This document shows positions 35,126-45,403 of a DNA stretch of 64,000 nucleotides, piece by piece. This stretch comes from Hydrogenophaga crocea. GTDB taxonomy: Bacteria > Pseudomonadota > Gammaproteobacteria > Burkholderiales > Burkholderiaceae_C. The notes beneath the pieces were generated by a model, which saw nothing but the letters and a program-made list of their open reading frames with translations, was not told the DNA's origin and ran no database searches. Each line of letters starts with the position of its first letter. The first letter of the stretch is position 1. The position numbers and the translations under genes were made by a program. Location of the stretch: assembly GCF_011388215.1 (NCBI RefSeq), contig NZ_CP049989.1, positions 1,488,001 through 1,552,000 of the forward strand, given 5' to 3'.

Positions 35126-36187
35126 CTACAACACTTCAAACACGCCCGCCGCGCCCATGCCGCCGCCAATGCACATGGTCACGCAGACTTTCTTTGCCCC
35201 GCGGCGCTTGCCTTCGATCAGCGCATGGCCCGTGAGGCGCTGGCCCGACACACCATAGGGGTGGCCCAGGGCGATGGCGCCGCCGTTCACGTTCAGGCGG
35301 TCCGCCGGGATGCCCAGCTTGTCGCGGCAGTACAGCACCTGCACGGCAAAAGCCTCGTTCAGCTCCCACAGGTCGATGTCCTGCACCGTCAGGCCCAGCT
35401 TCTTGAGCACCTTGGGCACGGCGAACACGGGGCCAATGCCCATTTCGTCAGGCTCGCAGCCGGCCACCGCAAAGCCGAGGAAACGGCCCAGAGGCTTCAG
35501 GCCCTTCTTGCTGGCGTACTCTTCGCTGGCCACCACGCAGGCGCCAGCGCCATCGCTGAACTGGCTGGCGTTGCCAGCAGAGATCAGACCACCCGGCAGT
35601 GCCGAGCGCAGGCCGCTGATGGCATCCACCGTGGTGCCTTCCCGCGTGCCTTCGTCCTTGCTCACCGTGACCTGCTTGGTGATCAGGCCCAGCGTCTTGT
35701 CAGCCACGCCGGCCGTCACGGTGATGGGGGCGATTTCGGCATCGAACAGGCCGGCGGCCTGGGCAGCGCAGGCCTTTTGCTGGCTGCCCGCACCGTACTC
35801 GTCCATGGCTTCGCGGCCGATGTTGTAGCGCTTGGCCACCTGCTCGGCAGTCTGCAGCATGCTCCAGTAGATCTCGGGCTTTTGCTTGGCCAGGGCCAGG
35901 TCCTGGATCATGTGCAGATTCATCTCCTGCTGCACGCAGGAGATGCTTTCGACGCCCCCGGCCACAAACACATCGGCCTCGCCCGCGATGATGCGCTGGG
36001 CAGCCATGGCGATGGTCTGCAGGCCCGACGAACAGAAGCGGTTGACGGTCACGCCCGATGCCGTGATGGGCAGGCCGGCCTTCAGCGCGATCTGGCGTGC
36101 GATGTTGCTGCCCGTGGCGCCTTCGGGCGTAGCGCAACCCATGATGACGTCGTCCACGTCAGCGGCGTCGATGCCGGCGCGCTGTAC
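35126..36187 (-). pseudogene. FadA-type acetyl-CoA acyltransferase, N-terminus removed by IS1071
   Basis: About 354 C-terminal residues of a ~390-residue thiolase remain, running into the left end of IS1071. The nucleophile cysteine segment [28 protein letters not shown] and [13 protein letters not shown] are present. Roughly the first 40 residues and the start codon are lost. It is of the fatty-acid FadA type and differs from the intact thiolase at 47519. Probably it once followed the chn genes to degrade acyl-CoA products. Confidence 0.88.
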
Positions 36188-39100
36188 GGGGTCTCCTCGT
36201 TTTCAGTGCAATAAGTGACGGTACGCAAAGCTAGCACTGGCGCGGGGGTGGTCTGGGTAGACCGTTGATTTCATTGACTTTCCTGTTCGCTTTGTAAACG
36301 GGTATGGTGGCCTCCCACTTTTGAGGTTCACGATGCAGGGTTGGCACACAACGTTTTTGGGGATGCGTGGGCTCCCCCGCGATATCAGCGACTTCGAGAT
36401 GAAGGCATTTTTCACCCTCGATGGTGCCGAGCGCGACGCAATCAATGCACGCCGAGGTGATTCCCACAAGCTTGGTCTGGCGCTCCATATTGGTTTCCTG
36501 CGCATGAGTGGGCGTTTGCTCGGTGCCTTTCGGGTAATTCCAGTAGCCTTGTGGCGCCACCTTGGCAACGAGCTTGGCATTGCAGCACCAGAAGTCGCCT
36601 CGCTGAGAGCCATGTATGAACGCGGGCGCACGCTATTCGATCACCAACAAGTAGCCTGCACGGTCCTTGGATTCCAGTGGATGAGCGAGCACCAGCGCCG
36701 CTCACTGGTACGTGAACTGCGCGACGAAGTGGCGCGCTGCGCCGACCGCGATCAGCTACTCGTGCGGGCGCGTCAATGGCTGTACAAGAACAAGCTGGTG
36801 ATCGTGCACGAGCGGGCAATTCGGACACTGATTGCGGCGGCACTTGCCCAGCTTGAAGTTGAAACAGGCACCGCCATCGCCGCCAGCGTTGATCCAGCAA
36901 CACTTGATCGCTGGCGAGCCTCAGTTTCAGAGCTGCGCCCAGATGGACAAACCCAGCAGAGTTGGCTATGGGCTGCACCGGCGAAACACTCAACCCGCCA
37001 AATCAGCGAGGTACTGGAGCGCATCGACCTGCTTTACACGCTGGACGTTCATAAGCACCTGGCAGACATCCCCGATCTCATCTTGCGCCGCTACGCGCGC
37101 CGACTTGTCTCCAGGCCGCCCTCAGCCGGAGCCAAGATCAAAGAGCCAGCGCGCACCGTGGAGGTCGCATGCTTTCTTCGGTATTGCCTGTTCACCACCA
37201 CAGACCAGTTGATCCTTATGGTGCAGCGCCGGATCGCCGATCTGTGGCGTCAGGCTGCCGCCGATGTCCCCGCTACCGTCAATTGGGCCGCAATGTACAA
37301 AACGCTGCTCGGCGAACTTGTTGCCTTGAGCGCGCAAGGTGCGGTGCCAGATGCTGAGTTGCGTGCCCGTCTTGAAGCCTTGATCACCGAAACCCAGAAA
37401 CGCAAACCACCGAGCAGGGCCTCCCTGGTCCGCGAGGGATTGATTGATGGAATTCGCCCCGTGCGGTCGTTGCTCGTCGCCATTGCAAAGCTGCCCTGGC
37501 AGGCCACCGGCGAGCATCCTGCCATCGAGTACCTTGCCAAGCTGCAAGCTTTATATCTCAAAGGATCCAGAAAGCTGCCAGTTGAAGTGGTGGCACCAAG
37601 TCTGGGAATGATCTGGCAGGTTTCGATCTCCAGCCCAGACCGGGAACGGGCGTTTCAGGCGTTGGAGGTGGCCACCCTGTTTGCCCTGCGCCGCGCGGTG
37701 CGCAATGGCTCGGTCTGGATTGAGCACAGCCTGAGCTTTCGGGGTCGTGCGCGCTTGTTCTTCACGGACGAGCGTTGGCAGGCAGAGTCCAAGAAACACT
37801 ATGCCCGTCTATCGTTACCCAGCAAGGCTGCCACTTTCTTGAAGCCTTTGCTGGCCAGAGTAACTGCCGGTGTCGATGCGGTGGCCGCTGCAGCCCGCAG
37901 TGGCGTACTGCGCGTGGATGATGAACTCCATTTGTCGCCATTGCCCGCAGAGGACGAAGACCCAGAAGTGACCAAGCTGCGCGCGGCTTTGGATCACCGC
38001 ATCGGTGAGGTTCAATTGCCGGAAGTGATTCTGGCCGTTGACGCCCAGGTGCGCTTTAGCTGGATCATGCTCGGACGTGAGCCGCGCTCTACCGACGAGC
38101 TGCTGATGGTCTATGCCGGCATCATGGCCCACGGCACCAGTCTGACTGCGGTCGAATGCGCGCGCATGATTCCGCAATTGTCTGCCACCAGCATTCGCCA
38201 GGCCATGCGCTGGGCGCGGGACGAACGGCGTCTGAGCCAGGCCTGCCAGGCTGTGCTGGAATTCATGCAGCGACACCCGATTGCCGCCACCTGGGGGCGG
38301 TCCGATTTGGCATCTTCTGACATGATGACCATGGAGACCACCAAACGGGTGTGGCAAGCCCGGCTTGATCCTCGGCGCAACACACCTTCCATTGGAATCT
38401 ACTCCCATGTAAAAGACCGGTGGGGCATCTTCCATGCGCAGCCCTTTGTGCTCAATGAGCGCCAGGCGGGCGTGGCCATTGAAGGTGTCATCCGCCAAGA
38501 AAAGCTGGAGACCAGCCAGCTTGCTGTGGATACCCATGGCTACACCGACTTTGCCATGTCACATGCCCGTTTGCTTGGTTTTGATCTTTGCCCGCGGTTG
38601 AAGGAACTCAAACAGCGCCACCTCTTTGTGCCACGCGGCACCAAAGTGCCCGCAGAAATCGCTGCGGTGTGCGAAGCCAATGTCGACGTCGCTTTGATCG
38701 AAAAGCATTGGGATAGTCTGGTGCACCTGGCAGCCTCGGTCATGAGCGGACATGCCAGTGCGGTGGCAGCTCTTGCGCGGTTCGGTTCTGCCGCCCAGGG
38801 CGATCCAATCTATGAGGCTGGCGTGCAATTGGGGCGGTTGCTGCGTACGGCGTTTTTGGCTGACTACTTTGTCAAGGACGCTTTCAGGAACGAGTTGCGC
38901 CGGGTGCTCAATCGGGGCGAGGCTGTTAACGCCCTCAAGCGCGCCATTTATACCGGCCGGATCAGCCCGGCGCAGGCCAAACGTATCGATGAAATGCAGG
39001 CTGTGGCCGATGCGTTGAGCCTGATGGCCAACATCGTGATGGCGTGGAATACCTCACAGATGCAGGCGGTCCTGGATCGCTGGTCGAACCGCCGCCAGGT

Positions 39101-39391
39101 CATTCCACCGGAACTGATCGGGAAGATTGCGCCCACCAGGCTGGAGAGCATCAACTTGCGGGGTGTGTTTCGCTTCCCGGTTGACCGCTATGCTGACCAA
39201 ATCCTGCCTTCGCGGCCAAATGCATCGATAACTGGCACCAATGGATGAAACCGACCACGGTTTGACGCCACGAATCGCAGATTTGAAAGTGAACAGGAAA
39301 GTCAATGAAATCAACGATCTACCAACACCACCTCCGCGCCAGTGCTAGCTTTTCGTACCGTCACTTATTGCACTGAAAACGAGGAGACCCC
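36188..39391 (+). mobile_element. IS1071, copy 1
   Basis: The element is exactly 3,204 bp, the published size of IS1071 as I recall it. It has ~110-bp inverted repeats (36188-36297 and 39282-39391, starting GGGGTCTCCTCGTTTTCAGT) and a single transposase gene without a resolvase. The direct flanks TGTAC and GACTA do not match, so it is not a simple insertion. Copy 2 has the same orientation at 50629. IS1071 commonly brackets catabolic genes in Comamonadaceae plasmids. Confidence 0.95.
36333..39248 (+). CDS. tnpA: IS1071 transposase TnpA
   Basis: The 971-residue Tn3-family transposase has the catalytic acidic residues in LAVDAQVRFSW, VDTHGYTDFAM and LNRGEAVNALKRAI. The ATG at 36333 gives the known length. 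It is only distantly related to the mercury-unit transposase, so the two systems should not mobilise each other's ends. The predicted protein is identical to that of copy 2. Confidence 0.95.
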   Translation: MQGWHTTFLGMRGLPRDISDFEMKAFFTLDGAERDAINARRGDSHKLGLALHIGFLRMSGRLLGAFRVIPVALWRHLGNELGIAAPEVASLRAMYERGRTLFDHQQVACTVLGFQWMSEHQRRSLVRELRDEVARCADRDQLLVRARQWLYKNKLVIVHERAIRTLIAAALAQLEVETGTAIAASVDPATLDRWRASVSELRPDGQTQQSWLWAAPAKHSTRQISEVLERIDLLYTLDVHKHLADIPDLILRRYARRLVSRPPSAGAKIKEPARTVEVACFLRYCLFTTTDQLILMVQRRIADLWRQAAADVPATVNWAAMYKTLLGELVALSAQGAVPDAELRARLEALITETQKRKPPSRASLVREGLIDGIRPVRSLLVAIAKLPWQATGEHPAIEYLAKLQALYLKGSRKLPVEVVAPSLGMIWQVSISSPDRERAFQALEVATLFALRRAVRNGSVWIEHSLSFRGRARLFFTDERWQAESKKHYARLSLPSKAATFLKPLLARVTAGVDAVAAAARSGVLRVDDELHLSPLPAEDEDPEVTKLRAALDHRIGEVQLPEVILAVDAQVRFSWIMLGREPRSTDELLMVYAGIMAHGTSLTAVECARMIPQLSATSIRQAMRWARDERRLSQACQAVLEFMQRHPIAATWGRSDLASSDMMTMETTKRVWQARLDPRRNTPSIGIYSHVKDRWGIFHAQPFVLNERQAGVAIEGVIRQEKLETSQLAVDTHGYTDFAMSHARLLGFDLCPRLKELKQRHLFVPRGTKVPAEIAAVCEANVDVALIEKHWDSLVHLAASVMSGHASAVAALARFGSAAQGDPIYEAGVQLGRLLRTAFLADYFVKDAFRNELRRVLNRGEAVNALKRAIYTGRISPAQAKRIDEMQAVADALSLMANIVMAWNTSQMQAVLDRWSNRRQVIPPELIGKIAPTRLESINLRGVFRFPVDRYADQILPSRPNASITGTNG

Positions 39392-39838
39392 GACTACGAC
39401 ACAGGTCAGACACTAAACATTGGAGAGAACCGATGGAAAGCCATTTTCCAGTTCGGTGGCACGTATCAATTGAGCCAACAGCTTGATGCGGAGGGAGCTG
39501 TCGACGCAACCCTGTTTGGGAAGAACAAGAAATTTGGTGCCTCCGGAGCGGACACGCTTCAACAAAAAGCCCTCTACCAACTGCAGGGTTCTCTGAACTG
39601 GCACCAAGGCCCAGGCACCTTGTTGGCGGCAGGTCTGTCGCACACCTTTGGTGGTATTCAGAGAGTGAACGGTGTGTCCCTGGAAAACGAGATCACCACC
39701 ACGAAAGCGACACTGACAGCATCAACTTTTGTGAGCCCTTCGTTGCAAGTACTGGTGTCTGTCGGTCGCGATCTGAAGGTCGGCAACGGGTTCAAAGAGT
39801 CCAGTCGACTGAACGTGAGGTTGCTCCAAGTATTTTGA
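39392..39838 (+). pseudogene. 3' fragment of a second MetA-like outer-membrane protein
   Basis: The frame is open from the IS1071 end and encodes ~148 C-terminal residues. They align with the outer-membrane protein of the chn operon: LNIGENRWK against LGLGENRYK, DATLFGKN against DVTLFGKN, LSHTFGG against LFHTFGG, and an aromatic end LLQVF. The identity is moderate, so this is a paralogue from another chn-like locus. The 5' half was cut off at the IS1071 junction. Confidence 0.85.
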
Positions 39839-40036
39839 CTTGGTAGTGCTTGCCCTAACAAACAATCATCGATTTTTGCAGTGTCGACGGTTGGGTGTGA
39901 GCGCTGCAGCCGATAGGCATTGACTGTCTTAGCCGTTGGAATATTCGGCACTGACTGCACAGCATGGGTAAACCCTAGGGGCGGTCTCGCCGGGAAACGG
40001 TAATTTGGCCAGTTGGTGAACGTGGAGCACCGGTGT

Positions 40037-40927
40037 ATGAACTCATTGATCACGCCCGACGAAGTGCCGCGCTGGATCCCCGGCCGGCTCACTCTGGATA
40101 GCTCACCTCTTGGGTGGGAAGAAACCATTTTGAAGGGTTATCGCTACGACAGCCTCGACGTTGAGATACCCACAATGCGTGATTACATGATCGTCGTGTA
40201 TCGGAGTGGGGTGGCAGAGATGAGCCGGCGAAGCGGGGGGCCCTGGCAGTCCGCGAGGGTCGAACCAGGCGTTGTTTCCGTTTTGACCCGTGCCGAACAA
40301 TCACAGTGGCGTTGGGACAAAGGGATCAATGTGTCTCATCTCTACCTTTCCCAAAGCGCTGTCGCTCGTGTCGCAGGCGAGGTTTTCGACAAAGACGTGA
40401 GGGATGTGGAGATGCAGGACATGGTTCGATCCGAAGATCCAGTTCTGCCGGCTTTAGTCTCCCTGTTTGAGAACGAACTGAAATGCGGATTGGTTGGCGG
40501 TCAGATTTATGTGGACGCTCTTAAGGCTCAGCTATGCATTCATATGCTGCGCCAATATGCAAAAGTCGTTTTTCGGGATTACCGCAACTATGGTCGGCTG
40601 TCTCGTGCCCAATGTCGACTGGTGGTTCAGTACATAGAAGAACACCTTGATAAGAACATTTCGCTGCAGGATCTGGCCAGCCTTTCCCAATTGAGCGTCT
40701 TCGCCTTCATGCGAAAGTTTCGGGCTGATTTCCAGTGTGCACCGCACGCCTACGTACTGGCCCAGCGTGTCAAGCGAGCACAACAACAACTTGCGCGCCC
40801 TGACATTCCGCTCAAGGTGGTTGCCGCAAACTGCGGATTTTCTGATCAGAGCCACATGACCCGCGTTTTTCGACGCATGCTGAATGTGACACCTGCCGAA
40901 TACCGGCGGTCTTCGTCCACCGCATGA
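40037..40927 (+). CDS. ChnR-like AraC-family regulator (second copy)
   Basis: The 296-residue protein aligns with ChnR over its full length, starting SLITPDEVPRWIPG. It ends in an AraC domain (LDKNISLQDLASLSQLSVFA, then NCGFSDQSHMTRVFRRMLNV and TPAEYR). It is intact. Together with the preceding outer-membrane fragment it looks like the remains of a second, diverged chn-type locus. It may still bind chn promoters or similar inducers. It is convergent with the LysR gene, 17 bp away. Confidence 0.85.
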   Translation: MNSLITPDEVPRWIPGRLTLDSSPLGWEETILKGYRYDSLDVEIPTMRDYMIVVYRSGVAEMSRRSGGPWQSARVEPGVVSVLTRAEQSQWRWDKGINVSHLYLSQSAVARVAGEVFDKDVRDVEMQDMVRSEDPVLPALVSLFENELKCGLVGGQIYVDALKAQLCIHMLRQYAKVVFRDYRNYGRLSRAQCRLVVQYIEEHLDKNISLQDLASLSQLSVFAFMRKFRADFQCAPHAYVLAQRVKRAQQQLARPDIPLKVVAANCGFSDQSHMTRVFRRMLNVTPAEYRRSSSTA

Positions 40928-40944
40928 CAATCCAGGCCCCTGCA

Positions 40945-41838
40945 TCACCGCCAGCGTGAAGCTTTCTCGATGACGAAATCGATGAAAGTTCGCACCGCCT
41001 GGGTCTGGTAGCGCCCTGGCATGCGCAGCAAAAACAGCCGGGTTCCGAAGATGCTCAGGCGCCAGTTGTTCAGCGCGGTCACAACACGGCCGGTGTTCAC
41101 GTCTTCCTGAACCACATAGCTCGGCACCAGACCAACCCCCAGCCCCGACAGGATGGCCTCTCGCAGAAACTGGAAGTTCTCGGAAGCCAGCGTCGGGCTC
41201 AGTGTGACTTCCTGACGCACCTGATCCTTGTAGGCCGAAAGCCTGAGTTCCCGTCCAACCACCGACGAGGTGATCAGCGGCATGCGCCGCAGGTCTTCCA
41301 GATCATCCGGCAGACCGTGTATGCGGGTGAACACGTCCGAGGCACACGCCACGTATCGCACCTGCGCCAGTTCTCTGGCCACAAGTGCTTCCGGTGGCTC
41401 GGACATCACCCGAATCGCCACATCCACCTCGTCGCGCAGCAGGTCGTCCACCCGGTTCTCGAACAGCAACTCCAGACTGATGTCGGGGTATTGGCGCTTG
41501 AATTCCAGCAGCCAGCCGGTCATGACCAGTTGCCCGAAGCCGGTGGGCACGCTGACCCGCACGGCGCCGTGCAGGCCGCGACCCAGGGAGTCTATGGCTT
41601 CCCTGGCGGCGGTCAGTTCGTCTCGGATGGCGCGTCCGTGGCGGTAGAGCGTTTGACCGATCTCCGTCGGTTCGATGCGCCGGGTGGTGCGCCGCACCAG
41701 CTGCGCGCCCACCGATTTCTCCAGCTGCTGCAGGTGGTAGCTCACGTTGGCGCGGCTGACTTTGAGTTTGCGCGCCGCGCTGCTCAGGTTGCCGGCATCG
41801 AGGATGTCCACCAGCAGCACCAGTCCGGTCAGGTCCAT
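40945..41838 (-). CDS. LysR-family regulator
   Basis: The 297-residue protein has the LysR helix-turn-helix at the N-terminus (GNLSSAARKLKVSRANVSYH) and an effector-binding domain of the usual length. It is transcribed away from the acyl-CoA dehydrogenase operon across a gap that contains a perfect dyad, the usual place for control of the neighbouring operon. The effector might be adipate or its CoA ester; this is inference. Confidence 0.88.
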   Translation of the reverse strand: MDLTGLVLLVDILDAGNLSSAARKLKVSRANVSYHLQQLEKSVGAQLVRRTTRRIEPTEIGQTLYRHGRAIRDELTAAREAIDSLGRGLHGAVRVSVPTGFGQLVMTGWLLEFKRQYPDISLELLFENRVDDLLRDEVDVAIRVMSEPPEALVARELAQVRYVACASDVFTRIHGLPDDLEDLRRMPLITSSVVGRELRLSAYKDQVRQEVTLSPTLASENFQFLREAILSGLGVGLVPSYVVQEDVNTGRVVTALNNWRLSIFGTRLFLLRMPGRYQTQAVRTFIDFVIEKASRWR

Positions 41839-41846
41839 GGGATGAC

Positions 41847-41865
41847 TGTCAAACAGCGTTTGACA
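41847..41865. promoter_or_regulatory. Probable LysR operator
   Basis: TGTCAAAC and GTTTGACA form perfect 8-bp arms around AGC, 8 bp upstream of the LysR start codon and about 105 bp before the acyl-CoA dehydrogenase start. The location in the divergent gap fits an autoregulatory and activating site. Confidence 0.65.
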
Positions 41866-41969
41866 GAGTGTTAAACATTGATCGGATTGTCAAGTCAATG
41901 TGCGATCAACACAATCCCCCAACCCCAAACAGCCCTGATCCCAGGGCCCTCTTCGGAAATTCAAATCAC

Positions 41970-43130
41970 ATGGCACTCGACACGGAAACCTTCTCCCTGC
42001 TCAAGGACAGCGTGCAACGCTTCATTCGCGAGCGTCTGGTCCCCTCTGAAAACAGCGTGGAAGAGCACGACGACGTTCCCTCGGACATCGTGGATGACAT
42101 GAAAGAGCTGGGCCTGTTTGGCCTGTCGATCCCGGAAGAGTTCGGCGGTATCGGCCTGTCGATGGCGCAAGAGTGCGAGGTGGCCTTCGAGCTGGGGCAG
42201 ACCGCGCTGGCGTTCCGCTCGGTGGTGGGCACCAACATCGGCATCGGGTCGCAGGGCATCCTGATGGACGGGACGGCCGAGCAGAAAGCCGAGTACCTGC
42301 CTCGTATCGCCAGTGGCGAGCTGATCATTTCGTTCGCGCTGACCGAGCCCAACGCCGGTTCGGACGCCGCAGCCCTGCAGACCCGTGGCGTGCGCGACGG
42401 TGACGACTACCTGCTCAGCGGCAGCAAGCGCTACATCACCAACGCACCGCGCGCCGGCGCCTTCACGCTGATGGCGCGCACCGACGGCCCGGGGGCCGGC
42501 GGCATCTCGGCCTTTATCGTGCCCTCGGACCTGCCCGGCATCACCCTGGGCAAGCCGGACAAGAAGATGGGCCAGCGCGGCACCAAGACCTGCGATGTCA
42601 ACCTGGACAACGTGCGGGTGCCGGCGTCCCACATCATCGGCGGCGTACCCGGCAAGGGCTTCAAGACGGCCATGAAGGTGCTGGACCGCGGACGGCTGCA
42701 CGTCTCGGCCCTGGCTTGCGGCATGGCCCAGCGCATCCTGAACGAGTCTGTCGCCTATGCCCAGGAGCGCAAACAGTTCGGGCAACGCATCGGTGACTTT
42801 CAGCTGGTGCAGGCCATGCTGGCCGACAGCCAGGCCGAGCTGCTGGCGGGTTGGTCCATGGTGCAGGCGGTGGCGCAGCGCTACGACGCCAAGCCCTTTA
42901 GTGTGACCGATCCGGCGGTGAGCATGCAGGCCTCGTGCACCAAGCTCTTCACGACAGAGATGGTGGGCCGCGTGGCCGACCGTGGTGTGCAGATCCATGG
43001 CGGCGCGGGCTACATCAACGAATACAAGGTTGAGCGCTTCTACCGCGACGTTCGCCTGCTGCGACTGTATGAGGGCACGACCCAGATCCAGCAGCTCATC
43101 ATTGGCAAGCAGCTGATGCGTCAAGACTGA
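41970..43130 (+). CDS. Acyl-CoA dehydrogenase (adipyl-CoA type, inferred)
   Basis: The 386-residue FAD enzyme has standard acyl-CoA dehydrogenase motifs: FALTEPNAGSDAAAL, the RYITNAPRAG segment and a C-terminal YEGTTQIQQLIIG with the catalytic glutamate. It introduces the 2,3 double bond and passes electrons to EtfAB, encoded at the end of the same operon. The start at 41970 gives the family length; upstream in-frame codons would add a non-homologous stretch. With a CoA-transferase and 3-oxoadipyl-CoA-type thiolase downstream, adipyl-CoA is the likely substrate. Confidence 0.88.
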   Translation: MALDTETFSLLKDSVQRFIRERLVPSENSVEEHDDVPSDIVDDMKELGLFGLSIPEEFGGIGLSMAQECEVAFELGQTALAFRSVVGTNIGIGSQGILMDGTAEQKAEYLPRIASGELIISFALTEPNAGSDAAALQTRGVRDGDDYLLSGSKRYITNAPRAGAFTLMARTDGPGAGGISAFIVPSDLPGITLGKPDKKMGQRGTKTCDVNLDNVRVPASHIIGGVPGKGFKTAMKVLDRGRLHVSALACGMAQRILNESVAYAQERKQFGQRIGDFQLVQAMLADSQAELLAGWSMVQAVAQRYDAKPFSVTDPAVSMQASCTKLFTTEMVGRVADRGVQIHGGAGYINEYKVERFYRDVRLLRLYEGTTQIQQLIIGKQLMRQD

Positions 43131-43172
43131 TCCGAGACCGCCATTTCGCATTCCAAACACCGGAGACACACC

Positions 43173-44162
43173 ATGTCCAGACCACACGATCCCAGCATCA
43201 ATCGTCGCCAGATCCTGACCCTGACAGCCATGACTCTGGCAGTGCCCACTTGGGCACAAACGGGTTATCCGAGCAAACCGATCACCATGCTGGTGCCTTT
43301 CCCGGCTGGTGGAACCACCGACATTCTGGGGCGTCTAGTCGGCCGCCATCTGGCCACCCGCCTCGGAGGCACCGTGGTGGTCGAAAACAAGCCAGGCGCT
43401 GGTGGCGCCGTGGGATCCGCCCTGGTAGCGAAGGCTGCGGGGGACGGTCACGCCCTGCTGATGGGAACCATTGGGACCCATGCCATCAACCAGTATCTCT
43501 ACAAAAAGCTGGCCTACGATCCGTTCAAGGACTTTTCCCCAATCAGCCTGGTCGCCATGGTCCCGAACGTGCTGGTGGTTAATGCATCCTCACCAATCAA
43601 GACGGTGAAGGATCTGATCGCTGCCGCCAAGGCCGAACCTGGAAAGCTGAGCTATGCATCAGCCGGCAATGGGACCTCGATACACCTGTGCGGGGCGCTG
43701 TTCGAGCAGATGGCGCAGGTTTCCATGGCGCACGTACCCTATCGGGGGAGTGCCCCAGCCATCACGGATCTGCTGGGAGGTCAGACCACCTGCATGTTCG
43801 ACAACCTGCCGTCGGCTATGCCGCACATCAGATCCGGCGCATTGCGTGCTGTAGCGGTAACGACAGTCCGGCGTTCCGCTGCGCTGCCCGATGTGCCCAC
43901 CATCGCAGAGGCCGGTGTGGCGGGCTATGACGCCAGTTCATGGTTTGGAATCTGGGCACCCGCGTCGACGTCCGCAAGCCTGGTCAGCCGTCTGAATGAG
44001 GAAATCAGACAGATCCTGGCCCAGCCCGATGTCAGGCAGACATTGAAGGAGCAGGGGGCAGAAGCCGCACCCGATAGTCCGTCGCAGTTCGCAGCCTTCA
44101 TCCAGGCAGAGGCTGCCAAGTGGGCGAAGGTGGTTAAAACGGCCAACGTGCAACTGGACTGA
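43173..44162 (+). CDS. Bug/TctC periplasmic binding protein
   Basis: The 329-residue protein has a signal peptide with a twin-arginine-like NRRQILTL start, cleaved about residue 28 (PTWAQ), and the Bug fold motifs YPSKPITMLVPFPAGGTTD, GAGGAVGS and VPYRGSAPA. Such proteins bind carboxylates and feed tripartite TctAB carriers, which are not encoded nearby. Within this operon dicarboxylate (adipate) binding is the most sensible guess. Confidence 0.85.
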   Translation: MSRPHDPSINRRQILTLTAMTLAVPTWAQTGYPSKPITMLVPFPAGGTTDILGRLVGRHLATRLGGTVVVENKPGAGGAVGSALVAKAAGDGHALLMGTIGTHAINQYLYKKLAYDPFKDFSPISLVAMVPNVLVVNASSPIKTVKDLIAAAKAEPGKLSYASAGNGTSIHLCGALFEQMAQVSMAHVPYRGSAPAITDLLGGQTTCMFDNLPSAMPHIRSGALRAVAVTTVRRSAALPDVPTIAEAGVAGYDASSWFGIWAPASTSASLVSRLNEEIRQILAQPDVRQTLKEQGAEAAPDSPSQFAAFIQAEAAKWAKVVKTANVQLD

Positions 44163-44166
44163 AGAC

Positions 44167-45387
44167 ATGGGAGCCCTCAGCCACATTCGGGTGCTGGACC
44201 TGACGCGGGTCCTGGCAGGCCCCTGGTGCACGCAGACGTTGGCCGACCTAGGTGCCGACGTGATCAAGATCGAACGTCCTGGCCAGGGCGACGACACACG
44301 GCAATGGGGGCCGCCCTATGCGCGCGATGCGCATGGGCAGGACACCACCGAGGCCGCGTACTACCTGGCGGTGAACCGCAACAAGCGGTCCGTCACGCTC
44401 GACATCGCCACCGCCGAGGGCCAGGACCTGGTCCGCCGCCTGGTGGCCCAATGCGATGTGCTGGTCGAGAACTTCAAGGTGGGCGACATGCAGCGTTACG
44501 GGCTCGACCACGAAAGCCTGCGCCGCGAGCACCCCGGTCTCATCTACTGCTCCATCACCGGCTTCGGCCAGACCGGTCCGTACGCGCCGCGCGCCGGCTA
44601 CGACTTCATCGTGCAGGGCATGGGCGGCTTCATGAGCGTCACCGGGGAGCGCGACGGCCAGCCTGGCGCGTCGCCCCAGAAGGCCGGTGTCGCGATCGCC
44701 GACCTGTTCACCGGGGCGCACGCCACCATCGCCATCCTGGCGGCGTTGAACCACAAGGAGCGCACCGGCGAAGGCCAGCACCTGGACATCTGCCTGCTGG
44801 ACACCCAGGTGGCCATGATGGCCAACATGGCCACAAACTACCTGGCCACGGGAAAGCCGCCCACGCGCTGGGGCAACGCGCACCCCAACATCGTCCCTTA
44901 CCAGGTGTTCAAGGTGGCGGATGGCTGGGTCATCGTCGCCTGTGGCAACGACAGCCAGTTCCGCAAGCTGACCCAGGTCGCAGGGCAGCCGGAACTGGCC
45001 GACGACCCTCGTTTCGCCACCAACCCCGCCCGGGTGCGGCACCGCGACCAGCTGGTGCCCTTGCTGGAGGTGCTGATGCAGCAGCGCCCTCGCGACGAGT
45101 GGATCCGTCTGCTGGAAGCGGTGGGCGTGCCCTGTGGGCCCATCAACGACATGGCCGACGTGTTCCGCGACCCGCAGGTGCTGGCCCGCGACATGCGCCA
45201 GGAACTTCCCCATCCCACCGCCGGGCAGGTCAGCGTGCCGGGCAGCGCGCTCAAGCTCTCGGCCACGCCCGTGACCTACCGCAGCGCGCCGCCGCTGCTG
45301 GGCCAGCACACACAGGAAGTGCTGCAGTCGCTCGCTGCCCTGTCGGTGGACGAGCTGGACGCCTTGAAGAACCGACAGATCATCTGA
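44167..45387 (+). CDS. Class III (CaiB/BaiF) acyl-CoA transferase
   Basis: The 406-residue protein starts with LSHIRVLDLTRVLAGPWCTQ and has GADVIKIERPG, VTLDIATAEGQ and NFKVGDMQRYGL, the typical CaiB series including the catalytic aspartate (in the LLDTQVAMMANM region). It would move CoA from a donor such as succinyl-CoA to the free acid, here probably adipate, without ATP. It begins 4 bp after the Bug gene, so the two are coupled. Confidence 0.88.
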   Translation: MGALSHIRVLDLTRVLAGPWCTQTLADLGADVIKIERPGQGDDTRQWGPPYARDAHGQDTTEAAYYLAVNRNKRSVTLDIATAEGQDLVRRLVAQCDVLVENFKVGDMQRYGLDHESLRREHPGLIYCSITGFGQTGPYAPRAGYDFIVQGMGGFMSVTGERDGQPGASPQKAGVAIADLFTGAHATIAILAALNHKERTGEGQHLDICLLDTQVAMMANMATNYLATGKPPTRWGNAHPNIVPYQVFKVADGWVIVACGNDSQFRKLTQVAGQPELADDPRFATNPARVRHRDQLVPLLEVLMQQRPRDEWIRLLEAVGVPCGPINDMADVFRDPQVLARDMRQELPHPTAGQVSVPGSALKLSATPVTYRSAPPLLGQHTQEVLQSLAALSVDELDALKNRQII

Positions 45388-45403
45388 ACCCGTGAACCAT
45401 CCC

